Assembly: GCF_002165775.1 (NCBI RefSeq)
Contig: NZ_NDYP01000003.1
Location: 1-64,000 of the forward strand
Reading direction: 5' to 3'
DNA from: Campylobacter concisus
GTDB lineage: Bacteria > Campylobacterota > Campylobacteria > Campylobacterales > Campylobacteraceae
DNA length: 64,000 nucleotides
Shown: positions 53,482 to 61,334 of the stretch, piece after piece
Numbering within the stretch: position 1 is the first letter of the stretch
How the letters are laid out: the number at the start of each line of letters is the position of its first letter
Notes under the pieces: model-generated
What the model was told of the DNA's origin: nothing
Database searches by the model: none
Seen by the model: only the letters and a program-made list of their open reading frames with translations
Position numbers and translations under genes: made by a program

Positions 53482-53998
53482 GCTTTTGACCGCGACTCTT
53501 ATAGACGGCTCTTTTGCGGCGGTGGCGGGGCTTGGCTTTGCCTACGCTAGCTCTCCGCCAAAAAGGACTCTCGCCTTTTGCGCGCTGCTTGCGGCGTTTG
53601 CGCACGCTAGCCGCTTTTGGATCATGCAGATGGGATTTTTTAACATTAGCGTCGCCACCCTCATCGTCTCTTTTTTAAGCGGAATTTTAGGTATGCTCTT
53701 TGCCAAACGGCTCAAAGTGCCGGCTGAAATCATCGCGTTTCCCGCGCTTTTGCCTATGGTGCCGGGAGTCTACGCGTACAAGGGCATTTTGGCGCTATTT
53801 TCGTTTCTAAACGAGCCTGATATCGCTAAGAAAAACGAATATCTAATTATATTTTTCGATAACGCGATCACAACCACGACGGTCTCGCTAGCTCTAGGCG
53901 TCGGCGTTTCGGTGGTGCTTATTTTATTTTACGATCAGTCCTTGATGATTACCCGCGGCGCCAAGTGCGATCTGGCGACGAGAAAGATGCGCGAGTGA
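53474..53998 (+). CDS. Threonine/serine exporter, ThrE C-terminal (DUF3815) subunit
   Basis: A 174-residue protein with five spans (AAVAGLGFAYASSPPKRTLA, SVATLIVSFLSGILGMLFAK, EIIAFPALLPMVPGVYAYKG) and the LPMVPG motif of the DUF3815 half of ThrE. ATG 53474 follows GGAGATTTTAC; an in-frame ATG at 53459 within the preceding gene is less likely. A 60-base sample at 53581-53640 counts 57% GC, strongly unlike the neighbourhood average. Confidence 0.9.
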   Translation: MFELLTATLIDGSFAAVAGLGFAYASSPPKRTLAFCALLAAFAHASRFWIMQMGFFNISVATLIVSFLSGILGMLFAKRLKVPAEIIAFPALLPMVPGVYAYKGILALFSFLNEPDIAKKNEYLIIFFDNAITTTTVSLALGVGVSVVLILFYDQSLMITRGAKCDLATRKMRE

Positions 53999-54062
53999 AT
54001 TTGCCTTTTGCTATAGAAATAGAAATTTTGTATGGCTTTTTGATAGTTTTTATTATTTTTAC

Positions 54063-54089
54063 TAGATATTTTTTCAATTTTGCCGATCT
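54063..54089 (+). promoter_or_regulatory. Sigma28-like promoter before the Cj0814-family gene
   Basis: TAGA (54063-54066), 15 bases, then GCCGATCT (54082-54089), close to the FliA consensus TAAA-N15-GCCGATAA. It lies 28 bases before the ATG at 54118. Confidence 0.5.
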
Positions 54090-54117
54090 AGCTTAAAACA
54101 AAATTTCAAAAGGATTT

Positions 54118-55293
54118 ATGATGTTAAGCGGTATCGGTGGATTTTCGAGTGTCGCTAAAAATTTTCAACTAAATGAAAAACATAGCATAAAGAGTCAAAT
54201 CATATATAAAAATGAAATCTCGCAGCCGGATACGGTCGAGCACAAATTTAACGAAGTTTTAGGTTATAAAGTAGGTGCGGACGGATATTTTACGTCCGAA
54301 TTTAACGAAGCCGCAGGTATCCCAAAGGACTACAAAATCCACTCAGATACCTTAAAATCGCTCGTAAACGTAAATACTAATTCAGGAATTTTAAAAGCCG
54401 ATTTTAAAAACATAGATATAGCCAAAACAGTCGGCAATGCATATAAAATTTTATCCCAAGTAGTAGGCGAGGACGTTTTAAATTCCAAAGAAAGTTTTAA
54501 CAAAGAAGACCTCGCCAAATTTCCTCAAGGATACGAATACGACAATAAAACGCTCAAGGTATTAAAGCTTCATAGCAAAATATCAGACTATATGGGAGCC
54601 GATAGTAGCTTTCAAAGAAATGAACGGACTAGCATAACGACTACTTTTTATAATAGCTCCACGATCGGTTACTACTCAGAGCATAAGAGCTTAAAACCAT
54701 CTACCGATATATTAAACAGCAACAGCGGCGGCAAAGAAGATATAAACAGCGGGATGTATTTTGATACTACAAAAGACAAATATACGGGTAAAGACGGCAA
54801 TATAACCAAAGGCGGGCTTTTGATCGGTATTTTAAATAAAAATAGTCACGCCATAGAAGGTGAAACCACCTATCACGGCAAGATTAACGGGCTGGATAAA
54901 AACATATCCTCACAAGAGTACCAAGCAAAAATTAGAGCCTTTACCGACTTGCATGGACATAAATACGATAAATACTCGCAATCTTTAGTGGATTCATTGC
55001 CTCAAGATTTAAAAGATTTCGTAGATTTTGCAAGGAGTTTAAAATTTGTCGGCGAGATAAATATCAGCGACGACGGCAAAGAATCAAAAAGCCTCTTTGA
55101 AATAATGCAAGAGGATATGAAAGAGGCGCAAAAACGCCTAGAAAAGCTAATCGAGCAAGAAAAGCGAACACAAAAGATGCTGGATAAAAACAGAAAATAC
55201 GACAAAGAGCTAGAGCAAAATACTAGAAAAAATTTAGAAGAACTTGAGGCGATGATGAAATTTAACGCTAAGAGCGTGGATATAAAGGCTTGA
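54118..55293 (+). CDS. Cj0814-family protein, probably flagella-secreted
   Basis: A 391-residue protein of the Campylobacter family named after Cj0814, which I recall as flagellar-dependent secreted. The defining block is near the N-terminus: VGADGYFTSEFNEAAGIPKD followed by YKIHSDTLKSLV. There is no Sec signal, consistent with export through the flagellar apparatus. The middle contains tandem-looking Ser/Thr/Asn segments (SITTTFYNSSTIGYYSEHKS, GKEDINSGMYFD), and the C-terminus is a charged helix (EDMKEAQKRLEKLIEQEKRT). Start ATG 54118 or 54121 after AAAAGGATTT. A sigma28-like promoter precedes it. Confidence 0.85.
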   Translation: MMLSGIGGFSSVAKNFQLNEKHSIKSQIIYKNEISQPDTVEHKFNEVLGYKVGADGYFTSEFNEAAGIPKDYKIHSDTLKSLVNVNTNSGILKADFKNIDIAKTVGNAYKILSQVVGEDVLNSKESFNKEDLAKFPQGYEYDNKTLKVLKLHSKISDYMGADSSFQRNERTSITTTFYNSSTIGYYSEHKSLKPSTDILNSNSGGKEDINSGMYFDTTKDKYTGKDGNITKGGLLIGILNKNSHAIEGETTYHGKINGLDKNISSQEYQAKIRAFTDLHGHKYDKYSQSLVDSLPQDLKDFVDFARSLKFVGEINISDDGKESKSLFEIMQEDMKEAQKRLEKLIEQEKRTQKMLDKNRKYDKELEQNTRKNLEELEAMMKFNAKSVDIKA

Positions 55294-55303
55294 AAGGATT
55301 AAT

Positions 55304-55456
55304 ATGATAAACGGCGTAAACGGATTTGGCGCAAACGTAAATTATGATTTTAGCGGCACTCGCGGGCAAAATTTAAAGACGCATGAGGAAAAAGAGACGG
55401 ATATAATGGGTCTTTTAAGAAAAATCGGTAAAATGGGGCTTGATCTAAAAGCATAA
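55304..55456 (+). CDS. Small 50-residue protein sharing the Cj0814-family N-terminus
   Basis: A complete 50-codon gene, ATG 55304 to TAA 55456, with ribosome site GAAAGGATTAAT. It starts MINGVNGFGANVNYDFSG, recalling MLSGIGGFSSVAKNF of the preceding gene (pattern M-x-x-G-x-x-G-F), and ends MGLLRKIGKMGLDLKA. It lies 10 bases after the preceding gene and nine before ybgC, whose AAGGAG site follows its stop. It may be a co-secreted partner or a remnant of a duplicated copy. Composition matches the preceding gene. Confidence 0.65.
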   Translation: MINGVNGFGANVNYDFSGTRGQNLKTHEEKETDIMGLLRKIGKMGLDLKA

Positions 55457-55465
55457 GGAGCTACC

Positions 55466-55855
55466 GTGAAAATACGAATCTACTACGAAGATACCGATGC
55501 TGGCGGCATAGTCTATCACGCAAACTACATAAAATTTTGCGAGCGAGCTAGAAGTGAAGCATTTTTTCAGGCTGGGCTAAATTTTACAAAAGAGGGCGGA
55601 TATTTTGTAGTTTCGTCGCTGGAGGCTAAATTTATAGCTTCTGCTGTGCTTGGCGATGAAGTATTTGTTAGAACCAAAATCTTAGAGCTTAAAAAAGCTA
55701 GTCTTGTTTTGGAGCAAGAAATTTATAAATTTGATGACAAAAATGCCGAAAAGCTACTTTTTAGAGCAACAATTACGTTAGCCTTTATGAAAGAAGAGAA
55801 GCTTGCTAAGATAAATGACGAGATAAAGAAATTTTTGGAGAATTCTAAATTTTAA
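55466..55855 (+). CDS. ybgC: Acyl-CoA thioesterase, YbgC family
   Basis: A 129-residue hotdog-fold thioesterase. The N-terminal signature IYYEDTDAGGIVYHANYIKF with the catalytic Asp and H-x-N-Y is complete, followed by CERARSEAF. It acts on acyl-CoA or acyl-ACP and in other bacteria accompanies tol-pal, which is not seen here. The start is GTG at 55466 after AAGGAGCTACC. Confidence 0.94.
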   Translation: MKIRIYYEDTDAGGIVYHANYIKFCERARSEAFFQAGLNFTKEGGYFVVSSLEAKFIASAVLGDEVFVRTKILELKKASLVLEQEIYKFDDKNAEKLLFRATITLAFMKEEKLAKINDEIKKFLENSKF

Positions 55856-55858
55856 ATC

Positions 55859-55890
55859 GTGACTAAGTTTAGAAATTTAACTTTAGCCAC
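55859..55890. terminator. Imperfect hairpin between convergent genes
   Basis: GTGACTAAGTT and AACTTTAGCCAC pair with one mismatch and a bulge around TAGAAATT. It lies between ybgC (+) and the next gene (-) and may end both. Confidence 0.45.
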
Positions 55891-55899
55891 TTTGTGCTT

Positions 55900-57150
55900 T
55901 TACATTGAGCTGTTTTGATCGAGCAAAATTTCTTGATTTGCTTCGTCAAAGTGGTCGCCTTTTGCGTTATAAATTTTAACTCCATATAAAACTTGAGAGT
56001 TTTCAACTCTTTCGGTAAAAATTCTATCAGCACTTTTATCTATAAAATTTGTATATATATACTCGGCACCAAAAGCACTTGAATAGCCGATTTGCGAATA
56101 TCTAAAATCTACATCAAAAAGATCACCAAGCCCCAAAAATAAGTCGTTAACAGGATTTAGTGAGTTTGCGATGAAAAGGTTTTGTCTATCTCTTTGTGCG
56201 ATGGCATTAAAGATATTTGGTAAAAAATTTATCTGTGTGCTTAAAAGTGCGTATGGTTTTATCTCAAAGCCTCTCATCTGCGTTGCTACAAGAGAAGCTT
56301 TGACGATTGGGATGTTTAAAAATATACTTGCATTATCAAACTTGGATTTTTTACTTAAAGTGTCGTTTAAATTTATATCTTTGCCTACGATAGAGGCTTC
56401 ATGATAATCGCTACTTTGCATGCGGACATATTCATTTAGCTTTTGCCCTAATGAACTACCATCATCAAATGCAACTATTTTTTCGTTCGAGTAAGCTAAC
56501 AAAGCTGAAATTTGCTCTTTATAATCAATGCCACCAAAGATCAAATTTGGCTTTGGATTTATGATAAAAGAGCTATGAACACTTGGAATGTAGATAAGCT
56601 CATTTGATAGAACTAGTGAATTTATAATGTTTGCACCATTTGATGTAAGGGCTGCGATAAAATAATTAAAGCCTTGGGCTCTAGCCGTTTGCATAGCATT
56701 TGTAAGACTTTGTGGGCTTTCATCGTTGCTATTTATAAATTTGATTTCAATATCTGCGTCTTGCTTTAAGACATAGCTCAAGACCGCATTTGATACAACA
56801 TTTGCATAAGATTTTATAATCTTTTGTGGAATGATTACAGCGATTTTGCCGCTTTTATTAACTTTTAAAATAGCTTCACCACCAAGAGAGATATAAAGCT
56901 CTAAAAGAGCGTTATCGTCTATTTTTGTTGGCTCAAATCTCGCCATAAAACTAGCCAGTAAATCAGCCTTGATAAGCTCATTTAAGCAGGCATTATCACA
57001 GAATTCTGGTTCTAAATTTATATAAGTAATCTTTGCTGGAGGTATACTTGATAGACTTTGGTTTTTTGTAACATTACTCTCAAAATTTATCTCATCTTGT
57101 GATGCAAAAATAGTCGAAAAAATGGCTAAAAAAAGTAAAATTTTTCTCAT
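55900..57150 (-). CDS. Periplasmic protein with a type 1 periplasmic-binding-like fold
   Basis: A 416-residue exported protein (signal MRKILLFLAIFSTIFASQ). Its alternation of strands and helices (KIAVIIPQKIIKSYANVV, ARAQGFNYFIAALTSNGANI, LIYIPSVHSSF, PNLIFGGIDYKEQISALLAY, IVAFDDGSSLGQKL) resembles LpoA/branched-chain binding folds. It has two Cys (CDNAC) that could form a disulfide. The corresponding gene in C. jejuni (Cj0964) is, as I recall, annotated only as periplasmic. It may bind a ligand or a cell-wall enzyme. It overlaps the next minus-strand gene by four bases. Confidence 0.75.
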   Translation of the reverse strand: MRKILLFLAIFSTIFASQDEINFESNVTKNQSLSSIPPAKITYINLEPEFCDNACLNELIKADLLASFMARFEPTKIDDNALLELYISLGGEAILKVNKSGKIAVIIPQKIIKSYANVVSNAVLSYVLKQDADIEIKFINSNDESPQSLTNAMQTARAQGFNYFIAALTSNGANIINSLVLSNELIYIPSVHSSFIINPKPNLIFGGIDYKEQISALLAYSNEKIVAFDDGSSLGQKLNEYVRMQSSDYHEASIVGKDINLNDTLSKKSKFDNASIFLNIPIVKASLVATQMRGFEIKPYALLSTQINFLPNIFNAIAQRDRQNLFIANSLNPVNDLFLGLGDLFDVDFRYSQIGYSSAFGAEYIYTNFIDKSADRIFTERVENSQVLYGVKIYNAKGDHFDEANQEILLDQNSSM

Positions 57151-57800
57151 ATCACTCCTTTGATCTTTCTTAAATCATCTATAAAAATATTTTCAAAACT
57201 AGGATTTTTGCTGATCCACTCTGGCGAAAACGTTGGTAAAATAAGGCTATTTTCATTTTTTAAAATACTACCTCTTATGCTTGCAAATCCGCCTTTTAAC
57301 AATAAATTTGGGTATAAATGCATAAAAGCTTTTTCCCCTAAAGTCACGATTATCTTTGGCTTTATCAGCCTAATCTCTTCAAACAAATAAGGACGACAAA
57401 GTTCAATAGAACGGCTTAAAATCGGACTTTTATCATCATTTTGTGAAATTTCACACCGAAGTAGAGAACTTATATAAATTTCTTTTATATCTAAATTTAA
57501 ACTATTTTTTATAGCATTTTCTAAAAATTTTTTACTGTTATTTTCATAAGAATCATTTTTTTTAGAAAATAATATAAACATGATTTTGCTATTTTCATTG
57601 CCGATGCCGGCTGTTACGCCTTTTGAACTATTTCGCAAAGAACAAAGAGAACATTTTTTTACTTCGCGATTTAGCTCATCAATATTGTTGTAATCATGAT
57701 AATTGCTTAGACTAAGAAAATTTTTATCAATAAACTTATAGCCAATTAGTTTTAAGAAAAATAATTTTTTTAAAAGCCTATTGTCTTTATTAAAATTCAT
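57147..57800 (-). CDS. Uracil-DNA glycosylase family 4-like protein with degenerate active site
   Basis: A 217-residue protein. The iron-sulfur cluster pattern of family 4 UDG is visible: CSLCSLRNSSKGVTAGIGNE, then RCEISQND and IELCRPYL, giving four plausible cluster cysteines, and LIKPKIIVTLGEKAFMHLYP matches the family core. The catalytic GEAPG motif is replaced by ILFSKKND, and the HPS loop by PTFSPEWISKNP. Activity on uracil is therefore doubtful, and it may bind DNA or have another role. The position beside the periplasmic protein matches Cj0963 in my recollection. Confidence 0.8.
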   Translation of the reverse strand: MNFNKDNRLLKKLFFLKLIGYKFIDKNFLSLSNYHDYNNIDELNREVKKCSLCSLRNSSKGVTAGIGNENSKIMFILFSKKNDSYENNSKKFLENAIKNSLNLDIKEIYISSLLRCEISQNDDKSPILSRSIELCRPYLFEEIRLIKPKIIVTLGEKAFMHLYPNLLLKGGFASIRGSILKNENSLILPTFSPEWISKNPSFENIFIDDLRKIKGVI

Positions 57801-57869
57801 TTTTGGATTATAACTTGATTTGCTTAAAGTTTTAGTTGTGGCTTTTTAAGCTAAGTTATTCAAAGGAAT

Positions 57870-57891
57870 TTAAGTATTGCTTTGATAAAAT
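57870..57891 (+). promoter_or_regulatory. rpmH promoter
   Basis: TTAAG (57870-57874) and TAAAAT (57886-57891), 31 bases before the rpmH ATG, spaced as in the other promoters of this window. Confidence 0.45.
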
Positions 57892-57922
57892 CCCACTTTT
57901 TATATTAACTTTAAGGATAGAA

Positions 57923-58057
57923 ATGAAAAGGACTTATCAACCTCATAAAACCCCTAAAAAACGCACTCATGGCTTTCGCTTAAGAATGAAAACTAAAAAT
58001 GGCCGAAAGGTAATAAACGCTAGACGTGCCAAAGGTAGAAAAAGATTGGCTGCTTAG
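57923..58057 (+). CDS. rpmH: 50S ribosomal protein L34
   Basis: A 44-residue L34: [20 protein letters not shown], then [20 protein letters not shown]. Ribosome site AAGGATAGAA. First gene of rpmH-rnpA-yidD-yidC-jag-mnmE. It ends with TAG at 58055-58057, which overlaps the rnpA reading frame. Confidence 0.97.
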   Translation: MKRTYQPHKTPKKRTHGFRLRMKTKNGRKVINARRAKGRKRLAA

Positions 58058-58380
58058 CTGGTTTTGAGTCGTTAAGCGGCTCAAAAGAATTCTCTCAAGT
58101 TTATAAAGAGGCTAGCAAGTGGCATTGTGATGCTTGCATTGTTTTTTATAAACCAACAAATGAAAAAAAAATAGCAGTAGTTGCTAGTAAAAAAGTAGGA
58201 AAAGCGGTAGTTAGAAATAGAGCTAAAAGACTTTTGAGAGCCGCTTTTTTTAACATTTCTAGTGAATTAAAAGATGGCACATATATTATGATCGCAAAAA
58301 ATGGAATTACAGAAATTTCATTTGAAAAAATTTGTAAAAATTTAAGTTGGTCTACAAAAAAAATGGGATGTTTAAAATGA
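58045..58380 (+). CDS. rnpA: Ribonuclease P protein component, no canonical start codon
   Basis: The frame encodes the RnpA fold that helps the P RNA cleave tRNA 5' leaders: [40 protein letters not shown] followed by RLLRAAF, and GTYIMIAKN. The RNR motif ([13 protein letters not shown]) is intact and there are no internal stops. The frame is open only from 58039, and before the conserved core there is no ATG, GTG, TTG or CTG. The candidates are ATT at 58045, nine bases after AAAGG (111 residues), or TTA at 58054 overlapping the rpmH stop (108 residues). I coordinate it from the ATT. Its stop overlaps the yidD ATG. Confidence 0.88.
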   Translation: MGCLAGFESLSGSKEFSQVYKEASKWHCDACIVFYKPTNEKKIAVVASKKVGKAVVRNRAKRLLRAAFFNISSELKDGTYIMIAKNGITEISFEKICKNLSWSTKKMGCLK

Positions 58381-58718
58381 AAAAAATTGCGATTAAAACT
58401 ATCGCTTTTTATCAAAAATATATTTCCATACTTCTACCAAAAAGCTGTCGTTATTATCCGACTTGCTCACAATACGCGATTTGGGAATTTCAAACAAATA
58501 GTTTTTTTTCTGCTTTTTTTGCAACCTTCATGCGAATTTTAAAATGTAATCAGCTTTTTAAAGGCGGTATCAACTACCCAATCATCTACAAAAAATTTAA
58601 CTTATGTTTTATATCTCAAAAAAGTGATACCAGAAATGTAAATTTTTGGTTTGTCCCTTGTCAGAATAGTAAATTTTATGTCGTAAAAGTATTAGATAAA
58701 TTAAAGGAAAAAAATTAA
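58377..58718 (+). CDS. yidD: Membrane protein insertion efficiency factor YidD
   Basis: A 113-residue protein with the family signature FYQKYISILLPKSCRYYPTC followed by SQYAIWEF, containing the conserved Cys pair, then RILKCNQLFKGGINYP. It assists YidC-dependent insertion. The ATG at 58377 overlaps the rnpA stop (ATGA). It is longer at the C-terminus than E. coli YidD. Confidence 0.93.
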   Translation: MKKIAIKTIAFYQKYISILLPKSCRYYPTCSQYAIWEFQTNSFFSAFFATFMRILKCNQLFKGGINYPIIYKKFNLCFISQKSDTRNVNFWFVPCQNSKFYVVKVLDKLKEKN

Positions 58719-58719
58719 A

Positions 58720-60273
58720 ATGGAACAGATGTCTATGCAAAAAAGGTTGCTTCTTGCAGCGCTTTTATCTATTGTTTTTTTTATAGTGTATGATTTTTTT
58801 ATGCCAAAAAGAGTGATACCTGAGCAAAACCAAACTACAATGTCTCAAACAATAGATCAAAATAAAGCTCCAAATATAAATCAAAATACACCAAAATCAA
58901 ATGAAAATTTGGCTTCAAATGAGATAATTGCTACGATCAAAGGCCAAAGCTACGAAGCGAAGATAGATAAACTAGGAAGAATTTCAAAATTCTATCTAAC
59001 TGAAGATAAGTATAAAACAGAAGATGGCAACAAAATCGAGCTTGTTTCACAAAATCCATTGCCACTTGAGCTTAGATTTAACGATAATACGCTAAATGCC
59101 GATGCTTTTAAGGTTGCATATAGCAGTGACGCTAGAGAGATAGATTCCAGCAGCGAGCCTAAAACTATAAAACTTACTCAAAGCTTAGACGGCGTTATAG
59201 TCACAAAAAATATCAAATTTTATCCAAATGGTCGTTATGAGGTTGAAGTAAATTTAAGTAAAAGCGTTGATTATTTTATCACTCCTGGCTTTAGGCCAAA
59301 CATCGCAGTAGATAGCTACACAGTTCATGGCGTGATGCTTAGAAATACAGATGATAGCCTAAACATCATAGAAGATGGTGACGCCAAAGAGGTTAAAAAC
59401 TATGCAAATACTACAATAGCAGCCGCATCTGATAGATACTATACAACGCTATTTTACTCATTTGAAAAGCCATTTGAAGTAGCCGTAGATAAAGATTCTA
59501 ACAACAATCCTATTCTTTTTGTAAAGGCAAATGATAATTTAAAATTAGGTGCATATATCGGACCAAAAGAGCATAAAATTTTAAGTTCGATGGATGAGAG
59601 ACTAAACGACGTTATTGAGTATGGTTGGTTTACATTTATAGCAAAACCGATGTTTGCATTTTTAAATTTCTTGCATAACTACATTGGCAACTGGGGCTGG
59701 GCAATAGTTGTGCTAACGCTTGTTATAAGGATAGTTTTATTCCCGCTTACATATAAGGGTATGCTGTCTATGAATAAGCTTAAAGAGCTTGCTCCAAAGG
59801 TAAAAGAGCTTCAGGCAAAATATAAAGATGATAAGCAAAAAATGCAAGTTCATATGATGGAGCTTTATAAAAAGCATGGTGCAAATCCTATGGGTGGCTG
59901 CTTGCCGATCTTGCTTCAAATTCCAGTATTTTTTGCGATCTACCGTGTCTTACTAAATGCGATCGAGCTAAAAGGTGCTCCTTGGGTACTTTGGATACAC
60001 GATCTTTCAGTAATGGATCCATATTTTGTGTTACCTATCTTGATGGGGCTAACGATGTTTTTACAGCAAAAGCTTACACCAACGACATTTACTGATCCTA
60101 TGCAAGAAAAGGTGATGAAATTCTTACCTCTTATATTTACATTTTTCTTCGTGACATTCCCAGCTGGTCTTACACTTTACTGGTTTGTAAATAACGTTTG
60201 CTCAGTTGTTCAGCAAGTATTTGTAAATAAACTTTTTGAAAAACATAAAAAAGCTACGGAGGTAAAGGCTTAA
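58720..60273 (+). CDS. yidC: Membrane protein insertase YidC
   Basis: A 517-residue insertase. It has an N-terminal anchor (LLLAALLSIVFFIVYDFFMP), a large periplasmic domain (LVSQNPLPLELRFNDN ... GVMLRNTDDSLNI) and the conserved five-span core: WGWAIVVLTLVIRIVLFPLT, MLSMNKLKELAPKVKELQAK followed by YKDDKQKMQ, and LPILLQIPVFFAIYRVLLNA. It inserts and folds inner-membrane proteins with SecYEG. It ends one base into the jag start (TAATG). Confidence 0.97.
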   Translation: MEQMSMQKRLLLAALLSIVFFIVYDFFMPKRVIPEQNQTTMSQTIDQNKAPNINQNTPKSNENLASNEIIATIKGQSYEAKIDKLGRISKFYLTEDKYKTEDGNKIELVSQNPLPLELRFNDNTLNADAFKVAYSSDAREIDSSSEPKTIKLTQSLDGVIVTKNIKFYPNGRYEVEVNLSKSVDYFITPGFRPNIAVDSYTVHGVMLRNTDDSLNIIEDGDAKEVKNYANTTIAAASDRYYTTLFYSFEKPFEVAVDKDSNNNPILFVKANDNLKLGAYIGPKEHKILSSMDERLNDVIEYGWFTFIAKPMFAFLNFLHNYIGNWGWAIVVLTLVIRIVLFPLTYKGMLSMNKLKELAPKVKELQAKYKDDKQKMQVHMMELYKKHGANPMGGCLPILLQIPVFFAIYRVLLNAIELKGAPWVLWIHDLSVMDPYFVLPILMGLTMFLQQKLTPTTFTDPMQEKVMKFLPLIFTFFFVTFPAGLTLYWFVNNVCSVVQQVFVNKLFEKHKKATEVKA

Positions 60274-61334
60274 TGAAAATAGAAGCAAATACCCTTCAAG
60301 AGGCGTTTCAAAAGGCAGCTGAGCAGCTTAACTGCTCAGTAACTCAGCTTGATATAAAAGTTTTACAGCATCCAAGCAGTGGTTTTTTTGGATTTTTTAA
60401 AAGAAGTGCGATCATCGAAGCAAATTTAGAAAATCAGTCAAAACCACAACACAAGTCAAAAAATGATAAAAATTTTGTTAAAAAAAATGATGAGAACGAG
60501 GCCGTAAAAGAAGATAAAAAGCAAGCTAAAAAACACGATCATAGTGATAAAAAGCGAGGCCCTAAAAAACATAGAGATGAAAAATGTGAAACTAAATTTG
60601 AGCAAAAAGAGCATAAAAATGAAAAGTCAAATTTAAGTGAAAAAAATGAAGCTCTAGCTAAAGATGCGTTTGCTCAAAAGAGTGAAGAAGAAGCTGAACC
60701 GAGATATGTGATAAAGAGACTTGACGAGCCAAAAGAAATAAAGGAGCCACAAGCTAGCAAAAATGCTCCTAAAAATATTTTAGATAATTCTATTATTGAA
60801 AATTTTAACCAAACTGATGAAGAGAGTGCAACTCAAGCTTTACAAAAAGAAAAAAAAGAAAAAGCAGCAATCGACTTTGATAAAATTTTACCTGAGATCA
60901 AAGATGGCATGAACCGTCTTTTTAAGGCAAGTTGTTTTGATATTAGTAAAATTGAAGTTAGCAAATTTGACGATGAAACGGTGCTTATAGAGCTTGACGG
61001 AGCTGATGCAGCGCTACTTATCGGCAAAGAGGGCTATAGATATAAAGCGATCTCTTACATGCTTTATAACTGGCTAAATTCAAAATACAACCTCGCTATC
61101 CGCCTAGAGATCGCGCAATTTTTGCAAAATCAAGAAGCGATGATGGATCAATATCTAAATGGCGTGATCGAGCGTGTGCAAAATAGCGGTAGAGCTCAAA
61201 CTAAGCCACTTGATGGGGTTTTGGTTAAGATCGCGCTTGAAAAGCTTCGCGAGAAATTCCCAGATAAATATGTCGGCATAAAAAGTGGCAATGACGGCAA
61301 ATTTGTCGTCGTAAATGACTTTTTTAAAAAATGA
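60273..61334 (+). CDS. jag: Jag/KhpB-type RNA-binding protein
   Basis: A 353-residue protein with a Jag-N domain ([20 protein letters not shown] followed by [20 protein letters not shown]), a long Lys/Glu/Asp-rich linker (about residues 55-200), and a KH-like domain ([20 protein letters not shown]). The C-terminal R3H-like part ([20 protein letters not shown]) is shorter than in firmicute KhpB. It probably binds RNA and helps envelope assembly. The low-complexity linker is unusual in length. It overlaps mnmE by four bases. Confidence 0.9.
   Translation: MKIEANTLQEAFQKAAEQLNCSVTQLDIKVLQHPSSGFFGFFKRSAIIEANLENQSKPQHKSKNDKNFVKKNDENEAVKEDKKQAKKHDHSDKKRGPKKHRDEKCETKFEQKEHKNEKSNLSEKNEALAKDAFAQKSEEEAEPRYVIKRLDEPKEIKEPQASKNAPKNILDNSIIENFNQTDEESATQALQKEKKEKAAIDFDKILPEIKDGMNRLFKASCFDISKIEVSKFDDETVLIELDGADAALLIGKEGYRYKAISYMLYNWLNSKYNLAIRLEIAQFLQNQEAMMDQYLNGVIERVQNSGRAQTKPLDGVLVKIALEKLREKFPDKYVGIKSGNDGKFVVVNDFFKK

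Noticed and set aside
50221-53998. Genomic island or prophage
   Set aside because: No integrase, transposase, phage gene, flanking direct repeat or tRNA border is visible; only composition differs, and AT-rich native genes lie between the GC-rich ones.
58347-58376. Upstream TTG start for yidD
   Set aside because: It would lie within rnpA, and ATG 58377 overlapping the rnpA stop is the standard coupling.
58146-58415. Minus-strand open frame over rnpA and yidD
   Set aside because: It is antisense to two clear genes in a conserved operon and has no family pattern.
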